Position numbers and translations under genes: made by a program
The notes under the pieces: generated by a model
What the model saw: the letters and a program-made list of their open reading frames with translations, nothing else
Database searches by the model: none
Told to the model about the DNA's origin: nothing
Shown: piece after piece, positions 1 to 8,543 of the stretch
How the letters are laid out: every line of letters starts with the position of its first letter
How positions within the stretch are numbered: the stretch's first letter is position 1
Assembly (NCBI GenBank): GCA_036337015.1
Contig: JAYZEZ010000005.1
Span: forward strand, 124,001 to 188,000
DNA: 64,000 bases
From: Casp-alpha2 sp036337015
Lineage (GTDB): Bacteria; Pseudomonadota; Alphaproteobacteria; Rhodospirillales; Casp-alpha2
Direction of reading: 5' to 3'

Positions 1-1
1 C

Positions 2-688
2 GACCGAATCGCCACCATTTCTAACCATATTGCCAAGTCACCAAATACCAAAAATAAAGTTTCAAATATTCTAGAAAAAAAGTTTCAACGTGCTCGTGCA
101 AAACTTATTGGCTTTGTTAATCCCGTCAAACAAGTACTTCGCCAATATAAAAATAACGATAACAGTATAGAATCGCGTTATGCTAGAGCAATTAGTTTCT
201 ATAGGGAATCTAATATGGTCAAGGCTCTACCACTAATTGATAGCTTAATAACCGAAAACCCCCATGACCCATACTTCTGGGAGCTTAAGGGGCAAATGAT
301 TTTCGAACATGGCGATGCAAAAGGAGCCTTAAGGCCCTACGAAAATGCAGTTAATCTACTACCTAAAAATGCACTATTAAAAAGAGATCTTGCACGTGTT
401 CAACTGGCTTTAAATGACCAAACCTTTTTAGATGATATTATCATCAACTTAAAAGCAGCTATTGCCGTAAATAGGGAATCACCATTTACATGGCGACAAC
501 TAGCAATTGCCTATGGTCGCAAAGGGAACAAAGGACATAGTTCTTTAGCTCTGGCTGAAGAAGCGCTTTTGATTGGTCGCAAAGAAGTTGCACGCTATCA
601 TGGCGGTCTCGCGGAAAAAATTTTTCCTATGGGTTCTAGAGAGTGGCTTCAAGCCCAGGATATTCTTAGTGCTGCAAGAGTAAAGTAA
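2..688 (+). CDS. M48-family metalloprotease, BepA-like, C-terminal part (5' truncated)
   Basis: The frame is open from base 2 and has no start in the window, so the gene begins upstream. The first visible residues (DRIATISNHI) resemble the end of the peptidase domain of BepA/YfgC-type M48 proteases, where a HPxTxxRIA motif follows the zinc site. The HExxH motif itself is outside the window. The rest is helical with tetratricopeptide character (for example the stretch LPLIDSLITENPHDPYFWEL and the repeat after it), as in the TPR half of BepA. Family members act in the periplasm on outer-membrane assembly intermediates. A DsbA-like gene lies two genes downstream, which fits an envelope-quality-control neighbourhood. 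The family call is fairly safe; catalytic competence cannot be judged. Confidence 0.75.
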   Translation, partial: DRIATISNHIAKSPNTKNKVSNILEKKFQRARAKLIGFVNPVKQVLRQYKNNDNSIESRYARAISFYRESNMVKALPLIDSLITENPHDPYFWELKGQMIFEHGDAKGALRPYENAVNLLPKNALLKRDLARVQLALNDQTFLDDIIINLKAAIAVNRESPFTWRQLAIAYGRKGNKGHSSLALAEEALLIGRKEVARYHGGLAEKIFPMGSREWLQAQDILSAARVK

Positions 689-704
689 TACGGATGCCCT
701 ACGT

Positions 705-1448
705 TTGATAAATTTCACTGGAAAAGCTTTCCATAGGAAAAAGAGAATAACTCTCTTGCTTTCAGTGTTAGTTATAGCGGCCTGCACTAAACCTATCAGA
801 AGCACCATAAACTCAATCGGACCAATGGATATTGTAGGTCCAGCTCCGGGATTTCTACAAAATCTAATACCTGTAGGTTGGATTTCTCAAGGTTCCATCA
901 AAAAAGGTCAAATGAGTATAGTAAAGTTAGATGGCATACCCGCTTTAAAAGTGGTTAGTAGTTCAAATAATCTAATCACAGTTAAACCTTCTCAGGCCTT
1001 GCTTCTAGCAACTCCGTACCTAAGTTGGTCCTGGAACATGGAGCCCCAAGGTGAAGGCCAACATCCAGTAAAATTATTAGTTGGTTTTAAAAACAGCAAA
1101 AAACAACAACAAACATGGAAGACAAATTTTTTCATATCCCATAATTTAATTCCCAATCATGAAAGAATGCTTAGCTTCATATGGGGGGACTCTGCTTTAC
1201 AGCGCGGTACAATAACTAAGGAAAATCCAAAAAAAGAAGGTCAACTAAATGCCAGTTTCACTGTTCGAGGTGGCCAAGAAAACTCAAATTCATGGTGGTT
1301 TGAGACTGTAGATCTAAATGACATTTACCAAAGAACTTGGCCAAGAGATGAAATTGATGATTTACACATAACTTTTATTGGCATTTCAACATCATCTAGC
1401 AGCAAGCCTATAGCGGGCCATATTTCTGGCTTGCGCCTATCTCGATAA
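705..1448 (+). CDS. DUF3047-like lipoprotein
   Basis: 247 codons from a TTG start, 16 bp after the M48 gene, so probably cotranscribed. The N terminus has a basic stretch, a hydrophobic core and a lipobox (LVIAAC), so it should be an acylated periplasmic lipoprotein. The body has the look of DUF3047: an LSWSWN motif followed by a beta-rich domain, and a late FIGISTSSSS segment. No function is established for the family and I see no catalytic motif. An alternative start inside the first 15 codons is possible, because no strong SD precedes the TTG. Confidence 0.6.
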   Translation: MINFTGKAFHRKKRITLLLSVLVIAACTKPIRSTINSIGPMDIVGPAPGFLQNLIPVGWISQGSIKKGQMSIVKLDGIPALKVVSSSNNLITVKPSQALLLATPYLSWSWNMEPQGEGQHPVKLLVGFKNSKKQQQTWKTNFFISHNLIPNHERMLSFIWGDSALQRGTITKENPKKEGQLNASFTVRGGQENSNSWWFETVDLNDIYQRTWPRDEIDDLHITFIGISTSSSSKPIAGHISGLRLSR

Positions 1449-1535
1449 TTAAGGTCTATTATCTTTAAATTTTCAAAATTGATTAAATTAAATTATCAAC
1501 TAGACTTTCCCTCTAAAAAACTGATTAATATATCT

Positions 1536-2315
1536 ATGAAATACATACAAAGTTATGATCAAAAATGGACTTGGTTTGTTACCTGTATACTTTTAGGCAT
1601 ATACATCTTCCCAGTTTCTGCGCAAGAAAAAAAACCAACTGATTTATTTTCTAATATTGAACGAAAAGCGATAGAGAATGTTGTGCGGGATTACATTATG
1701 AAAAATCCCGAACAGATCATAAATTCCTTACAAAGGATGCGCCAACAAGAAGAATCAAAAAAACAAGCCACTATTAAAATACGGCTGAAGGAACTGAGGA
1801 GCGAATTAATAAATGACCCGGATACTCCAGTTGGAGGCAATAAAAAAGGTAGTATAAATATTGTCGAATTTTTTGATTACCGATGCGGATATTGCAAAAG
1901 AGTTTTGTCTGATCTCTTAAAATTAATTAATTCTGATAATAACATTCGCATAGTATTTAAAGAGTTTCCTATTCTTGGCCCTCAATCAAAAATTGCTTCA
2001 AAGGCTGGACTTGCTGCCTGGATTCTAGATGAATCAAAATACCAAAAATTTCACAACAAAATGATGAGAGCAAAAGGGGCTATAACAAAGCCTAGAATAT
2101 TTAAACTAGCCGCTGATTCTGGATATAACGTAAGCGACCTAAAAAAGACTATGGAAACTCCAAGGATTGATTCATTGCTAGAAAAAACAAGTAATATAGC
2201 AAAAGCTCTAGATATTAACGGAACACCCGCTTTTGTTATTGGGGATAAAATTATTCGCGGAGCAGTTGACTATAAAACTTTAAAAAACATCATATCCGAA
2301 ATGAGAAAAAGTTAG
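1536..2315 (+). CDS. DsbA/ScsC-type thiol:disulfide oxidoreductase
   Basis: 259 residues from the ATG at 1536. A TTG 19 codons upstream would extend it, but the ATG places a normal signal peptide (basic start, hydrophobic core, VSAQ) at the N terminus. An N-terminal helix (IENVVRDYIMKNPEQI) matches the region preceding the thioredoxin fold in ScsC/DsbA-like proteins and is often used for oligomerisation. The active site is CGYC at residues 117-120 and the cis-proline loop is GTPAFV at 229-234. It should form or isomerise disulfides in the periplasm. Its final codon overlaps the convergent PDZ gene by 4 bp. Confidence 0.87.
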   Translation: MKYIQSYDQKWTWFVTCILLGIYIFPVSAQEKKPTDLFSNIERKAIENVVRDYIMKNPEQIINSLQRMRQQEESKKQATIKIRLKELRSELINDPDTPVGGNKKGSINIVEFFDYRCGYCKRVLSDLLKLINSDNNIRIVFKEFPILGPQSKIASKAGLAAWILDESKYQKFHNKMMRAKGAITKPRIFKLAADSGYNVSDLKKTMETPRIDSLLEKTSNIAKALDINGTPAFVIGDKIIRGAVDYKTLKNIISEMRKS

Positions 2316-3022
2316 CGAATAGGTAAAAGCATAAAGTGAAATCCGTTAAACCGTTCTATTAATAGCAATATCTTCTTACGTCCCAATTTCTTAGCCTCCT
2401 TATAAGCGCTTACTATTTGCACTGGAAGCCACACGTTTTTTTGGTTAACTTGAACAATTATATCCCCCCGCCTTAGGCCTAATTCTTTTTGTTCTGGATC
2501 AACTAGAGTGACAACAACACCGATCGTTCCCCAACGGAGGTCAAACCCCTTACGAACTTTTTTAGTAAGAGAAGCAAAGGTTAAACCAGAAGCTGGCAAG
2601 GTTGCGAATGCACTGTTTGAGACTAACCAGGATGCTTTCCACTTTCCCAGCTTTAACGGTAGGGTAATAGTTTTTCCTGCCCGTAAAACAGAAACTTTTA
2701 TCGTTTCTCCAGCCAAAACAGTTCCCGCTGCATCAATCATACTCTGCATATCATTAATTTTTTTCCCCGCAAAAACTTGAATTAAATCACCACGTTTGAA
2801 GCCTGCTTTATCAGATGCTTCACCCAAAGCTACATCACGGATCAAAACACCTTTGTCATCCTTTAAGCCAAGAGCTTCGTAAATTTCAGCCGTCACACCC
2901 TGCACCTGCATTCCTACAAAACCAATTTCTGATGCCAAAGCCGAACGCCCTGCCAGCATAAAAACTAGTGGTAGGATCAAAAATATAAGATGAAATAAAG
3001 AATTGGAATTATTAAATTTCAC
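2312..3022 (-). CDS. Exported protein with two PDZ domains
   Basis: 236 residues from a GTG start with a signal peptide ending near ALAS. Two PDZ-like modules are visible: one around residues 35-130 (GVLIRDVALGEASDKAGFKR, then GDLIQVFAGKKI) and one around 160-225 (GVVVTLVDPEQKELGLRRGD, then IIVQVNQ). They resemble the PDZ region of DegP/HtrA, but there is no trypsin-like protease domain and no His-Asp-Ser triad, so it is probably a periplasmic adaptor or substrate-binding protein. It is convergent with the DsbA-like gene (4-bp overlap). The partner cannot be named. Confidence 0.75.
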   Translation of the reverse strand: MKFNNSNSLFHLIFLILPLVFMLAGRSALASEIGFVGMQVQGVTAEIYEALGLKDDKGVLIRDVALGEASDKAGFKRGDLIQVFAGKKINDMQSMIDAAGTVLAGETIKVSVLRAGKTITLPLKLGKWKASWLVSNSAFATLPASGLTFASLTKKVRKGFDLRWGTIGVVVTLVDPEQKELGLRRGDIIVQVNQKNVWLPVQIVSAYKEAKKLGRKKILLLIERFNGFHFMLLPIR

Positions 3023-3089
3023 GGATAAATGATTTCTCTAAATAAACAGAAATTAGGCTTTCTAATTAAAAGTTTAAACACATTTGAAA

Positions 3090-3929
3090 CTAGCATTTAG
3101 GAACTTTAAGTAACTCTATTTTTTCAAGTTTCTGAACTGCTGTAAAAGAATCAAACACCAACTCTAGCTTAGGCATCACTCCATTATCCATTACTATTGC
3201 TTGCACTTCATAATCTGGTGCTGCTTGTCTCCCCTGCAATGGATAAAAAGCAATGTGCATTTTCCAACCAGGCTTATCAACTAAATAACTAAAGTCTTTT
3301 TTAAAACTTGAACTAAATTTAGCAGATTCCGACTTAATTGGAACTATAAATGCGACAACCTTCTGTGGGCCATCTAAATCTAAACCATCAAAAGAAATAG
3401 TTTCTACTCTCCTTGCACCTTTCCTAGCCTTTTTAATTAGCCAAGATGTAAGCCCAAAATAAAATTGAGTTTCTGGAGGCAATTCCATAGTTATTTGTTC
3501 AGGTTTAATAAACTTTGCTTCACCAGCTATATATTTATTTGAGTAAGCATTTCCCCTATATTTAATTGCATCACCATTGCTAGAAGAACGAGCTGAAAAA
3601 CGATATTTTCTACCATCATGAGACTCCCAACCCGAATACATCAAATTTTGATTCCACTTTCTGCCAGCTTGAAGAAAGACTTGCATTTTTACTTGTTCAG
3701 AAGTAATCCACCCATCACATGCTCGTTCTAAAGAAGCATGTACTACACCCCTAACATCTATATAGTGACCGGGAGAGTCAGAAGCTCCCATTGAAAGTGA
3801 ATAAATTGCTCGGTGCGACAAAAAGTTTGAATGAGAAATAGTAGATTGTCTATCGGCAAAAACAGAACAAGGTAAGACAATACCTGTTACAATCACTATT
3901 AAAATAAATCTATAAATATACTTTTTCAT
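3090..3929 (-). CDS. eipB: EipB family envelope protein (DUF1849)
   Basis: 279 residues with an N-terminal signal peptide. The sequence after it (LSHRAIYSLSMGA) and the RACDGW motif at residues 70-74 match DUF1849, the family of Brucella EipB, a periplasmic beta-spiral protein needed for envelope integrity. The family's disulfide is plausible here: Cys71 in the RACDGW motif and Cys279 as the last residue. The LPPETQFYFGLTSWLI and SFDGLDLDGPQKV blocks are also typical. It is the single gene of its unit, reading away from wecB. A hairpin with a T-run sits about 60 bp upstream of the start on the same strand. Confidence 0.8.
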   Translation of the reverse strand: MKKYIYRFILIVIVTGIVLPCSVFADRQSTISHSNFLSHRAIYSLSMGASDSPGHYIDVRGVVHASLERACDGWITSEQVKMQVFLQAGRKWNQNLMYSGWESHDGRKYRFSARSSSNGDAIKYRGNAYSNKYIAGEAKFIKPEQITMELPPETQFYFGLTSWLIKKARKGARRVETISFDGLDLDGPQKVVAFIVPIKSESAKFSSSFKKDFSYLVDKPGWKMHIAFYPLQGRQAAPDYEVQAIVMDNGVMPKLELVFDSFTAVQKLEKIELLKVPKC

Positions 3930-3982
3930 TCAATGGACCTTAAACAAAATTATACTCAATATAAATTATGAAATTTTATACC

Positions 3983-4013
3983 TAAAAAAAAGTCGTTCTT
4001 GCGAAAAACGGCT
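3983..4013 (-). terminator. Possible intrinsic terminator or leader attenuator upstream of eipB
   Basis: Read on the minus strand, 4013-3991 forms a hairpin with arms AGCCGTT and AACGACT (one mismatch) around a 9-base loop, followed directly by eight T. It lies about 55-85 bp upstream of eipB in the direction of eipB transcription and not behind any annotated minus-strand gene. It could end an antisense or small RNA from the wecB side, or act as an attenuator in the eipB leader. Judged by eye only. Confidence 0.4.
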
Positions 4014-4108
4014 GCGCCCTATATCCAGATATAATCACTCAAGTAATACATATGAGTTAAAATAAATTTTAAAAATTTTTTACAAAAAGATTGGGATTAC
4101 GAAGTGCT

Positions 4109-5227
4109 ATGCGAGTATTAAGTGTATTTGGAACTCGACCTGAAGCTATCAAGATGGCCCCTATTGTAAAAGCTTTGGCAGAAACACCATATGTAGAGAG
4201 TACAGTATGCGTTACCGCCCAACATAGAAGCATGCTTGACCAAGTTCTTAGCTTATTTAAAATTGAACCAGAATTCGATTTAAATATCATGCGTGAGGAT
4301 CAAGACCTAGCATATACCACCACTGCCGCATTAAATGGTATAATTCGTGTTATAGATGAATTTAAACCAGACAGAGTTTTGGTCCACGGAGATACAACAA
4401 CTACTTTTGCTACATCACTAGCCTCATATTATAAAAAGACACCTGTTGCTCATGTCGAAGCGGGCCTCAGAACAGGTAATAATTTTTCACCCTATCCTGA
4501 AGAAATTAATCGTCGACTTACTGATGTAATTGCCGATAAATTTTTTGCTCCTACCAAGACTGCACGTGATAATCTAATAGGAGAAGGTATAAATGATGAT
4601 TCTATATTCATAACCGGAAATACTGTTATTGACGCATTATTATCAACAACTGCTATCCTCAAAAAAGAAAATTCAATACGTAAAACTTACGAAGAGTTAT
4701 TTCAATTTCTCGATCCAAACCGACACTTAGTATTAGTGACAGGTCACCGGAGAGAAAATTTTGGATTTGGTTTTGAAGAAATTTGCAAAGCATTAGATAA
4801 CTTGTCCATACGTGAAGACGTCGAAATTATCTACCCGGTCCATCTTAATCCAAAAGTTAGAGAAACAGTACATCAGAAATTAGGTGGAAAGAAAAATATA
4901 CACCTTATTGAACCACTGGAATACCTTCCATTCATCTACCTAATGGAAAGGTGCCATATTATCTTAACAGATTCAGGAGGCATTCAAGAAGAAGCCCCCT
5001 CACTTGGCAAACCTGTTCTTGTCATGCGTGATGTTACAGAACGCCCAGAAGCAGTAAAAGCTGGCACCGTAAAACTTGTGGGAGCTAATTCCTCAAATAT
5101 TACTAGTGCATGCATTAATTTACTAGACAATGATAAAGATTATCAAAATATGAGTAAGGCTCAAAATCCATATGGTGATGGTAATGCCGCAAAACGAATT
5201 ATAAAGGAGCTGATTCGTGACCTTTAA
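4109..5227 (+). CDS. wecB: UDP-N-acetylglucosamine 2-epimerase (non-hydrolysing)
   Basis: 372 residues from ATG 4109. A TTG six codons earlier is possible, but the ATG gives the canonical start MRVLSVFGTRPEAIK. It interconverts UDP-GlcNAc and UDP-ManNAc. Residues known as functional in the E. coli enzyme fall at the same numbers here: Asp95 (VHGDTTTT), Glu117 (HVEAGLRTG), Glu131 and His213 (TGHRRENFG). The late motif DSGGIQEEAPSLGKPVLVMR is complete. The 3' end overlaps wecC by 11 bp, so the two are translationally coupled and work in series. No glycosyltransferase or polymer export gene is adjacent. Confidence 0.95.
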   Translation: MRVLSVFGTRPEAIKMAPIVKALAETPYVESTVCVTAQHRSMLDQVLSLFKIEPEFDLNIMREDQDLAYTTTAALNGIIRVIDEFKPDRVLVHGDTTTTFATSLASYYKKTPVAHVEAGLRTGNNFSPYPEEINRRLTDVIADKFFAPTKTARDNLIGEGINDDSIFITGNTVIDALLSTTAILKKENSIRKTYEELFQFLDPNRHLVLVTGHRRENFGFGFEEICKALDNLSIREDVEIIYPVHLNPKVRETVHQKLGGKKNIHLIEPLEYLPFIYLMERCHIILTDSGGIQEEAPSLGKPVLVMRDVTERPEAVKAGTVKLVGANSSNITSACINLLDNDKDYQNMSKAQNPYGDGNAAKRIIKELIRDL

Positions 5228-6470
5228 AACGATTTCAGTCATAGGGCTCGGTTATATTGGTCTCCCAACAGCAGCAATGTTCGCTAGTCGTAACATCAAC
5301 GTTATTGGAGTGGATACCAATGACGAAGTGGTTAATATAATAAACCAGGGTAAAATCCATATTATTGAACCCGACCTAGATAAATTAGTCTGTGACGCTG
5401 TCAAAAGTAAAAAACTCAGCGCTATTAATAAACCTGTACCCGCTGATGCTTTCATTATTGCCGTTCCAACACCATTAACAAACAGCAACAAACCTGATTT
5501 AAGTTACTTGATGGCCGCTGCAAAAAGCCTAATAGAAGTATTGAAAAAGGGTGATCTCATAATAATAGAGTCGACTGTTCCAGTAGGAACAACTCAGATT
5601 ATATGTGAATATTTAAGCGAATTATGCCCAGAATTAAGTTTTCCTCACCAATCTGAAAAAGCTGATATATTTATCACTCATAGTCCTGAACGCGTTTTAC
5701 CAGGGAGAATACTTACTGAATTGATCAAAAACGATAGGGTTATAGGTGGGATTTCAAAAAGATGTGGTGAGAAAGCTGCAAATTTATATGGTCTTCTTGA
5801 TCTTAAAGGTGAGTATTTGCTAACCAAAGCAACAACTGCAGAATTAGTGAAACTTTCAGAAAACGCCTACCGTGATGTTAATATAGCTTTTGCCAACGAG
5901 CTTTCAATTATTTGCGAACGTCTCAATATCAATCCTTGGGAAGTAATCCAGCTAGCCAATCATCACCCTCGTGTAGATATTCTTCAACCCGGACCTGGTG
6001 TAGGTGGACATTGCATTGCAATTGATCCTTGGTTCATTATTAATTCTGCACCTGATAACGCAGAGCTGATACGTACTGCACGGAATGTCAACGATTCCAA
6101 ACCAGGCTATTTTGCTAAAAAAGTGATTTCGGCGGTTAACTCGCTATCGGCTCCGATAGTAGCATGTTTAGGACTTACATATAAGGCTGATGTAGATGAT
6201 CTGCGCCAAAGCCCTGCTGTAAAATTGGTAAGTGAACTAGCAAGTTCCCAAAATAAACTAGATAAAATTTTAGTTGTTGAACCAAACATAAGTTCCTTGC
6301 CAATAGAACTACAAAATACAAACAAAGTAGTCTTAACTAATCTAGAAAATGCTATAGATTCTGCTGATATAATTGTCATTCTAGTAGACCATAAATCATT
6401 CAAGGAATTTCCATTTGATCGAATAGGTGAAAAAATAATTTTTGATACAAAAGGCATTTGGCAATCTTAA
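5217..6470 (+). CDS. wecC: UDP-N-acetyl-D-mannosamine dehydrogenase
   Basis: 417 residues from a GTG start with an AAGGAG SD seven bases upstream inside wecB. It oxidises UDP-ManNAc to UDP-ManNAcA with NAD+. The N-terminal Rossmann motif is GLGYIGLPTA (residues 10-19). The nucleotide-sugar dehydrogenase catalytic loop GPGVGGHCIAIDPW carries Cys266, and the C-terminal UDP-binding domain includes GLTYKADVDDLRQSPA. The product is a building block for surface polysaccharide or enterobacterial-common-antigen-like polymers. The UDP-glucose and UDP-ManNAc branches of the family are similar, but the wecB partner supports ManNAc. Confidence 0.92.
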   Translation: MTFKTISVIGLGYIGLPTAAMFASRNINVIGVDTNDEVVNIINQGKIHIIEPDLDKLVCDAVKSKKLSAINKPVPADAFIIAVPTPLTNSNKPDLSYLMAAAKSLIEVLKKGDLIIIESTVPVGTTQIICEYLSELCPELSFPHQSEKADIFITHSPERVLPGRILTELIKNDRVIGGISKRCGEKAANLYGLLDLKGEYLLTKATTAELVKLSENAYRDVNIAFANELSIICERLNINPWEVIQLANHHPRVDILQPGPGVGGHCIAIDPWFIINSAPDNAELIRTARNVNDSKPGYFAKKVISAVNSLSAPIVACLGLTYKADVDDLRQSPAVKLVSELASSQNKLDKILVVEPNISSLPIELQNTNKVVLTNLENAIDSADIIVILVDHKSFKEFPFDRIGEKIIFDTKGIWQS

Positions 6471-6475
6471 ATGCC
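6448..6475 (-). terminator. Hairpin terminator for the NTF2-like gene, inside the wecC tail
   Basis: Perfect 7-bp arms GGCATTT (6453-6459) and AAATGCC (6469-6475) enclose a 9-base loop. Read on the minus strand the hairpin is followed by TTTTGT, which suits termination of the minus-strand gene at 6531-6941. Most of it lies in the last codons of wecC. On the plus strand the following bases are A-rich, so it looks unidirectional. Confidence 0.4.
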
Positions 6476-6530
6476 AAACTAAAAAAATTTTAATGAATTA
6501 CAATCATGCCACCAGTAAATACGTTTGTCT

Positions 6531-6941
6531 CTATGCTATAACCGTTGGAGCCTGTGAGGAATGATGATGTAACACTGGACTTTCCTTATGAAGATCTAAA
6601 ACGAATGTAAACCTAGATGGGAATATTTGAGAGATTCCATCAATCTCAAATTTAAAGTCGTACATCCCGTTTGTCACAAATATATTTTCTTCAATTTCCA
6701 AACAATCAATAGTATTTTCATGCAAAATAACTTGCATGCCTTCTTTAGAAGAAAGCTCAGAAAAATATTTTTCTAAGGCCCCTTCATCTTTAACAACATT
6801 TGGCAGGAAGGTTGGAATTAAAATTGCATCCTTATCGTAAAGAGAAATTAGGTCATCAAGACGGCCTTGGTTGACACAATCCACCCAATAGGAGGGAAAA
6901 TCAGGTGCTTCAAAGTCATGTAGCATGCAAATATAGTCCAT
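6531..6941 (-). CDS. NTF2-like / SnoaL-type small protein
   Basis: 136 residues, soluble, no signal peptide. The pattern of an N-terminal helix (YWVDCVNQGRLDDLISLYDK), then DAILIPTF, and later strands ending in a LHHHSS motif fits the NTF2-like cone fold of DUF4440/SgcJ/EcaC-type proteins. Such proteins range from steroid isomerases to polyketide cyclases and non-enzymatic scaffolds, so no reaction can be assigned. It is a single gene convergent with wecC; the start is an ATG with no close neighbour upstream on its strand. Confidence 0.62.
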   Translation of the reverse strand: MDYICMLHDFEAPDFPSYWVDCVNQGRLDDLISLYDKDAILIPTFLPNVVKDEGALEKYFSELSSKEGMQVILHENTIDCLEIEENIFVTNGMYDFKFEIDGISQIFPSRFTFVLDLHKESPVLHHHSSQAPTVIA

Positions 6942-6999
6942 GTTTAAATTATAATAAAAAAGTAGTATATTTAAGAACTAAATCCTTCTTTTCAACACA

Positions 7000-7797
7000 T
7001 CACCCTTTTCTAGAATACCAATTTGCATCGCGCTTTTCACGAAAACTTGCTAATCCTTCAGAAGCTTCATCTGTTAATCTCTTGCTAGCATGATCTCGCA
7101 CTAAACTCATATAAAATTTTTTATCAAACGATGATCCTATGATTTTCATAATGATGCGCTTAGTATCTGATATACTATTAGGAGCATTCTGCAAAATAGC
7201 GTCAACAATTGGTTGGGCCGTTTTTTCTAACTCACCTTCACCACAAACCTCATTAATTAAACCTAATTTCTGAGCTTCTAATGCATTAAACCTTTCACCA
7301 GTGAGGGCAAAGCGACGTAGATTCTGAGCTCCCATCGCAACAATCAGTTGTGGAAGAATTGGTCCAGCATGAAGTCCCCACCGCACTTCGCTAATAGAAA
7401 ATAGTGCATCTGAAGAAGCAATAACAATATCGCAAGAAGCAATAATACCTGTGCCACCACCAAAACAACCACCATGGACAAGAGCTAATGTTGGTTTTGG
7501 ACAGTTGTCTATACACATAATAGCATTGGCGGTTTCCTCTGAAACTGTCAGATTTTCCTTATATGAAAAATTCGATACCTTACTGATCCAATTCAGATCA
7601 GCTCCGGCTTGAAAATGTCTTCCATTTCCTTTTATTACAATCAAGCGAACTTGTTTATCTGAAGCCAATTTAGTCATACCGCTCAATAACGCTTGAATCA
7701 TATCTCCATTGTAAGCATTGTTTACTTCTGGCCGATTAAAGGTAACTGTTGCTACACCTCGATCATCCAAATCTATTAATACCATGGAATTCGACAT
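7000..7797 (-). CDS. Enoyl-CoA hydratase/isomerase family protein (methylglutaconyl-CoA hydratase-like)
   Basis: 265 residues. The start is set by the ribosome site: an AAGGAG lies 5 bases before ATG 7797, inside what would be the first codons if the upstream GTG at 7812 were used. Crotonase features are present: the oxyanion-hole segment FQAGADLNW and the GGCFGGGTGI segment. The catalytic region SISEVRWGLHAG has the Glu of the second acid position. AGADLNW is reminiscent of methylglutaconyl-CoA hydratases (leucine degradation), but substrate calls in this family are unreliable and no leucine-pathway genes are adjacent. Confidence 0.8.
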   Translation of the reverse strand: MSNSMVLIDLDDRGVATVTFNRPEVNNAYNGDMIQALLSGMTKLASDKQVRLIVIKGNGRHFQAGADLNWISKVSNFSYKENLTVSEETANAIMCIDNCPKPTLALVHGGCFGGGTGIIASCDIVIASSDALFSISEVRWGLHAGPILPQLIVAMGAQNLRRFALTGERFNALEAQKLGLINEVCGEGELEKTAQPIVDAILQNAPNSISDTKRIIMKIIGSSFDKKFYMSLVRDHASKRLTDEASEGLASFREKRDANWYSRKG

Positions 7798-7843
7798 TCT
7801 TTCTCCTTGCACTAAGCCAGATAAAACATGAACATCAAAAAAA

Positions 7844-8356
7844 CTAGCGATTTCCTTCAGACTTTAGTCGCTTACCCCGACGCCAATTCCAAGGGGGTAT
7901 AAATTGGCCACGCCAAAGACCAAGTTTCTTAGTCTTAGCAATAGATTCTTCTTTTGCATAAACTCTTGAGTACTTTCTATAAGCCATTGCATGACCTCTG
8001 CTAACCATCAATGAATTAAGATCGTATGGCCCCACATAACAAACGGCAATTAAACGACCATAATGATCTCTTTTTTTCCCCTTGCAAGTAATCCAATGGC
8101 TTCCAACTAAATCTAATAAAGCAAATGTAGCAACTTCACCACATCGCCACCAATCCCCAGATTTTTCAAGGCACATTTGTTTCGCCTCTGGTGCATCTAT
8201 CCCCTTTAAACGTATACGATCACCAGCTATTTCGATTGTATCACCATCGATAACACGAGGTTTGCCGACGGTGTCAGCACATACCGAGGATATAGGCATT
8301 AAAAAAATTAAAACTAAAAGGATTTGGTACATTTTAAAGATAAATATAATTGACAT
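7844..8356 (-). CDS. Secreted thermonuclease-family (SNase-like) nuclease
   Basis: 170 residues with an N-terminal hydrophobic export signal ending near SSVCA. A second ATG eight codons in (8332) is equally good. The staphylococcal-nuclease fold motifs are visible: RVIDGDTIEI, RIRLKGIDAPE and DHYGRLIAVC, which contain the calcium-binding Asp and the arginines and Glu of the active site. It probably degrades nucleic acid in the periplasm or outside the cell. Three extra Cys residues may form disulfides. It is a single gene between the hydratase and a divergently transcribed dioxygenase. Confidence 0.83.
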   Translation of the reverse strand: MSIIFIFKMYQILLVLIFLMPISSVCADTVGKPRVIDGDTIEIAGDRIRLKGIDAPEAKQMCLEKSGDWWRCGEVATFALLDLVGSHWITCKGKKRDHYGRLIAVCYVGPYDLNSLMVSRGHAMAYRKYSRVYAKEESIAKTKKLGLWRGQFIPPWNWRRGKRLKSEGNR

Positions 8357-8543
8357 TGGAAAAAATGTTTAAGGCAGACATATTTTAATGCTGTTATGAT
8401 TTTTTTGGCTACAATCACTTCAAAAAATATAATTTTAGTCATTATCCATTGTTTAGTCTATGGTATCAGATTGTAATAAAAAGTGTGATACAAAATTTAA
8501 AACCCAATTTTTTTCTGGCTTGGCACTTATAGGATTTTATTTG

